From positions 1-22,232 of the IMG/VR virus record IMGVR_UViG_3300009790_000085: a DNA stretch of 22,232 nucleotides, one strand, 5' to 3'. The notes under the pieces were generated by a model, which was not told the origin of the DNA, ran no database searches, and saw only the letters and a list, made by a program, of their open reading frames with translations. The position numbers and the translations under genes are program-made. Shown here in pieces: positions 19,602 to 22,232 of this stretch (position 1 is the stretch's first letter; every line of letters begins with the position of its first letter). The stretch is from a virus.

Positions 19602-21086
19602 ATGCAATTACCTTTTGGAGAATGGTTGCCTGACCAACCAGATCATTTAAATCCTGGTGCAACAGTAGCAACTAATGTGTACCATGCACAATCAAGCTAC
19701 AAGCCTGTAAAAGGTTTAGTTGCTTATAGTGGTGCATCTAATGTAACACAAAATGCTAAAGGTGCAGGATCATTTAGAGATAATACGAACACAGTATTTA
19801 CTTTTGTTGGAACTAAAACAGATATTTACAAATTAACATCTGGTACTTTTGCAAGTGTTAAAGGATCATGTACTGTTAGTGGTGGAGATACAGATTTTTT
19901 TACATTTACACAGTTTGGTAACTATGTAATTGCATCTAATGGTGTTAATCCACCTATGTATTACTTAATGGGTACTTCAACTAACTTTGCAACATTACAA
20001 AGCTTAGTAACAAGTAGTGGTCAAGGTACAGTACCGGCTAAATTTAAAATAAGTGGTGTTATTAGAGATTTTTTAGTGACTGGTAATATAGAAAATGCAA
20101 AAAACAGAGTTGCATGGTCTGGATTAAACGATATTAGCATTTGGGAAGCTGGTGTTAGTTCATCAGATACACAAGATTTACCTGGTAGTGGTGGTCAAGT
20201 TGTAGCCATAACTTCTGGTGAGGTTGGTTATGTTTTTAGACAAGACCAAATAATTAGAATGGACTTTGTTGGTGGAAATGTAGTTTTTAGATTTTCAGTT
20301 ATAAGTCCGAATAGAGGAGCTGTTTATGGCCAAACTGTTTGCCAAGACAACAGACAAGTTTTCTTTTATGCTTCTGATGGATTTTTTCAAATTAATGGCG
20401 ATCAAGTATTGCCGATTGGTGCAGAAAAAGTAAATAGATTTTTTGATGGTGATTTAAACAAAGCTTACACAGATAGAATTACAGCAGCAGTTGATCCATT
20501 TAATACTTTAGCGATTTGGTTATACCCTAGTAAAGATAATCCAAACACTACAGGGATATGCGATAAATTATTAATTTATAATTATGTAACGCAAAAATGG
20601 AGTACAGCTAATGTTAAAGCTTCACAAATTTTTAAACAATTTGTAGTAGCAAACACAGTTGAGTTAATGGATATTATTAGTGAGAACTTAGAAGATATTA
20701 ATATTTCACTAGACACAGCTTATTGGACAAGTGGCCATTTATATTTAGGTGCTATAGATGAAAATTTTAAAGCAGCTATTTTTTCTGGAAAAAATTTAGA
20801 AGCCGAACTTGAAACTAAAGAAACAGAATTGTTTCCAGGTTTAAGAGCTAATGTAACTGGTGTAAGACCTTTAGTAGACGCAACTTCAAATGTAGTTGTT
20901 AAAACTAGAGATAAACTTGCAGACACAGTTACAAGTTCATCATCAAGTACAATTAACACATCAGGTATTGCACCAGTAAGACAAAGTGGCAGATACTTTA
21001 GAGCTAATGTAAAAATACCGGCAGAAAGTCTTTGGACTAATGCACAAGGTATTGATTTAACAGCAAGTCAGGGTGGAAGTAGATAA
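19602..21086 (+). CDS. Tail nozzle / P22 gp10-like tail protein
   Basis: A 494-residue, beta-rich protein probably forming the tail nozzle beneath the adaptor. The start MQLPFGEWLPDQPDHLNPGA, then GLVAYSGASNVTQNAKGAGS, then repeated Gly/Thr strands are typical of the beta-propeller seen in P22 gp10 and T7 gp12-like nozzles. WSGLNDISIWE and QDLPGSGGQVVAITSGEVGY, then FFYASDGFFQINGDQVLPIG, are recurrent in these proteins. The C-terminal ~100 residues (LFPGLRANVTGVRPLVDA) form a separate beta domain. The call rests on position and pattern; no structure was compared. Confidence 0.75.
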   Translation: MQLPFGEWLPDQPDHLNPGATVATNVYHAQSSYKPVKGLVAYSGASNVTQNAKGAGSFRDNTNTVFTFVGTKTDIYKLTSGTFASVKGSCTVSGGDTDFFTFTQFGNYVIASNGVNPPMYYLMGTSTNFATLQSLVTSSGQGTVPAKFKISGVIRDFLVTGNIENAKNRVAWSGLNDISIWEAGVSSSDTQDLPGSGGQVVAITSGEVGYVFRQDQIIRMDFVGGNVVFRFSVISPNRGAVYGQTVCQDNRQVFFYASDGFFQINGDQVLPIGAEKVNRFFDGDLNKAYTDRITAAVDPFNTLAIWLYPSKDNPNTTGICDKLLIYNYVTQKWSTANVKASQIFKQFVVANTVELMDIISENLEDINISLDTAYWTSGHLYLGAIDENFKAAIFSGKNLEAELETKETELFPGLRANVTGVRPLVDATSNVVVKTRDKLADTVTSSSSSTINTSGIAPVRQSGRYFRANVKIPAESLWTNAQGIDLTASQGGSR

Positions 21087-21232
21087 TGTCAGATAAAATA
21101 GATATTGATAACATAAGATACTCAATTGAAACACAAGAGTTTTTTCAAAGACAAGTAGAGGAAGCTGTAAATACATTAATTAACAAGAATAATGCTGAAA
21201 GCGATAAAGCTTTTAGTTGGTTTATGAATTAG
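21086..21232 (+). CDS. 48-residue helical protein
   Basis: A short frame (MSDKIDIDNIRYSIETQEFF to DKAFSWFMN) tied to the nozzle gene by TAATG. It is one long amphipathic helix with no cysteines. The next gene's AGGAG lies just after its stop (TTAGGAGCAAC). Small helical proteins often sit between nozzle and fibre genes, with no known role. Confidence 0.6.
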   Translation: MSDKIDIDNIRYSIETQEFFQRQVEEAVNTLINKNNAESDKAFSWFMN

Positions 21233-21239
21233 GAGCAAC

Positions 21240-22232
21240 ATGACAACAAACATTAAAGATTATTCAACAACCCAAGCCAGTAACACATCACTTAATTCTA
21301 TTGATGTAGATGAGGGGATGCTACCTAGTAATTTGAACAATGCTATTAGAGCATTAATGAAAAATACTAGAGATTGGTTTAATGATAGTCAATGGGTTGA
21401 GTATGGTGATGGCGATGCTAGTGTAACTTATGCTTATGCTTCAGGCACATCTTTCACAATAGCTGGTGTTAATGTAACCTCTGTATATCATGCTGGTAGA
21501 CGAATTAAATTAACAGCATCAACACCTGGCACTATTTATGGAACAATTTCAAGTTCATCTTTTTCTACAAACACTACTGTAAATGTAACATGGGATAGTG
21601 GCTCATTATCCAATGAAGCTATTACTACAGTTTATATTGGTGCTTTATCCAAAACTAATAACTCTATACCTACAGGGATTGCTGCAACTAAAATTGCAGA
21701 TGGAACAATCTCAGACACAGAATTTCAATACTTAAATGGAGTATCAAGTGCTATCCAAACTCAATTAGATGCTAAACAAGCAACTATTACAGGATCAGCT
21801 TCTACAATTGATACCGAAAGTTTAACTGCTGACAGAGCAGTAATATCTAATGGCTCACAAAAGATTGCAGTATCAGATGTAACCTCAACAGAATTAGGTT
21901 ACTTAGATGGTGTAACAAGTGCAGTACAAACACAAATAGATTCGAAACAAGCAACATTAACTGGGGGTGCAACAACAATAGCATCATCTGATTTAACTGC
22001 CTCAAGAGCATTACAATCAAATGGCTCAGGTAAAGTAGAAGTTAGCGATGTTACAACAACTGAACTTGGTTATTTAGATGGTGTATCATCTGCAATTCAA
22101 ACTCAGTTAGATGCAAAACAAGCTAGTGATGCCCAATTAACTGATATTGCCGGACTAACACCAACTGACAGTAATTTTATTGTTGGTGATGGATCAAATT
22201 TTGTAACAGAGTCTGGTGCTACTGCTAGAACA
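21240..22232 (+). CDS. Tail fibre protein, N-terminal part (runs off the window)
   Basis: The first 331 codons of a fibre gene with AGGAG five bases before the ATG. The N-terminus (TNIKDYSTTQASNTSLNSID, then MLPSNLNNAIRALMKNTRDW) is a short helical anchor of the kind that docks fibres to a podophage tail. Residues ~60-140 form a beta domain (SVTYAYASGTSFTIAGVNVT). From residue 163 there are three units starting [GQ]YL[DN]GV.SA.QTQ.D.KQA with an exact 57-residue period, typical of trimeric fibre shafts. The tip that would bind the host receptor lies beyond 22232. Confidence 0.88.
   Translation, partial: MTTNIKDYSTTQASNTSLNSIDVDEGMLPSNLNNAIRALMKNTRDWFNDSQWVEYGDGDASVTYAYASGTSFTIAGVNVTSVYHAGRRIKLTASTPGTIYGTISSSSFSTNTTVNVTWDSGSLSNEAITTVYIGALSKTNNSIPTGIAATKIADGTISDTEFQYLNGVSSAIQTQLDAKQATITGSASTIDTESLTADRAVISNGSQKIAVSDVTSTELGYLDGVTSAVQTQIDSKQATLTGGATTIASSDLTASRALQSNGSGKVEVSDVTTTELGYLDGVSSAIQTQLDAKQASDAQLTDIAGLTPTDSNFIVGDGSNFVTESGATART
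21726..22124 (+). repeat. Tandem 171-bp coding repeats in the fibre shaft
   Basis: Units begin at 21726, 21897 and 22068, so the period is exactly 171 bp (57 codons). Each starts with YL(D/N)GV(S/T)SA(I/V)QTQ(L/I)D(A/S)KQA. Units 1 and 2 are full length and similar throughout; unit 3 keeps the first ~19 residues and then diverges. DNA identity is clearly lower than protein similarity, so the duplication is not recent. Confidence 0.85.

Noticed and set aside
1-22232. CRISPR arrays, insertion sequences, rRNA or tRNA genes
   Set aside because: I looked for regularly spaced repeats, transposase motifs and tRNA arms on both strands and saw none that hold.

Overview
The window is a contiguous piece of a temperate, tailed-phage (or prophage) genome with a strongly AT-rich, low-GC composition. 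It holds, in order, a tyrosine integrase, a leftward early/recombination block, a divergent control region, a rightward DNA-modification block, and a rightward packaging, head and tail block. The A/T-biased codons, the head gene order (small terminase, TerL, a ~730-residue P22-like portal, scaffold, DUF5309/SU10-type coat, SU10-type adaptor, nozzle-like protein) and the tiny Lys/Arg-rich proteins among the head genes resemble podophages of marine low-GC Alphaproteobacteria such as SAR11. That host assignment is inference; no host gene, tRNA or attachment core is visible.

Layout. 1-1189: tail of an upstream gene, then the integrase (+). 1240-1633: two small convergent genes. 1634-2134: tandem leftward terminators and an XRE-type regulator (-). 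2212-5096: a tightly coupled leftward operon (ATGA/TAATG overlaps) with a Cas4/RecB-like exonuclease, a coiled-coil protein, a putative single-strand annealing protein, a DUF736-like small protein, a DUF3310 protein, a LexA-like winged helix protein and short unknowns. 5097-5957: control region with an unrecognised 232-residue protein and candidate promoters built around TTGCAA and TTATAAC words. 5958-10383: rightward early genes: HExxH (ImmA-like) peptidase, two small exported/membrane proteins, a degenerate PD-(D/E)XK-like protein, a C5 cytosine methyltransferase overlapped out of frame by a second long ORF, a small Cys/His protein, an MT-A70 adenine methyltransferase, a winged-helix protein and a DUF6362-like protein. 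10384-10784: an intergenic island with a large hairpin, a small leftward gene and spaced direct repeats. 10785-22232: the morphogenesis operon, ending inside a repeat-containing tail-fibre gene.

How it works together (inference). The integrase and one or two regulators (XRE protein; possibly the 232-residue protein opposite the ImmA-like peptidase) would set lysogeny. The leftward operon supplies exonuclease-plus-annealing recombination. The rightward early block would protect phage DNA by two methylation chemistries. The late block packages DNA and builds the capsid and a probably short tail. Lysis genes, a DNA polymerase and most tail genes are not in the window.

The most unusual signal is at 7374-8540. 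A 388-codon frame runs through about 750 bp of the cytosine methyltransferase gene in another phase, has its own ribosome-binding-site-like sequence, and carries a recurring PTPTA/S motif three times, the last copy beyond the methyltransferase stop. Both frames therefore look genuinely coding.
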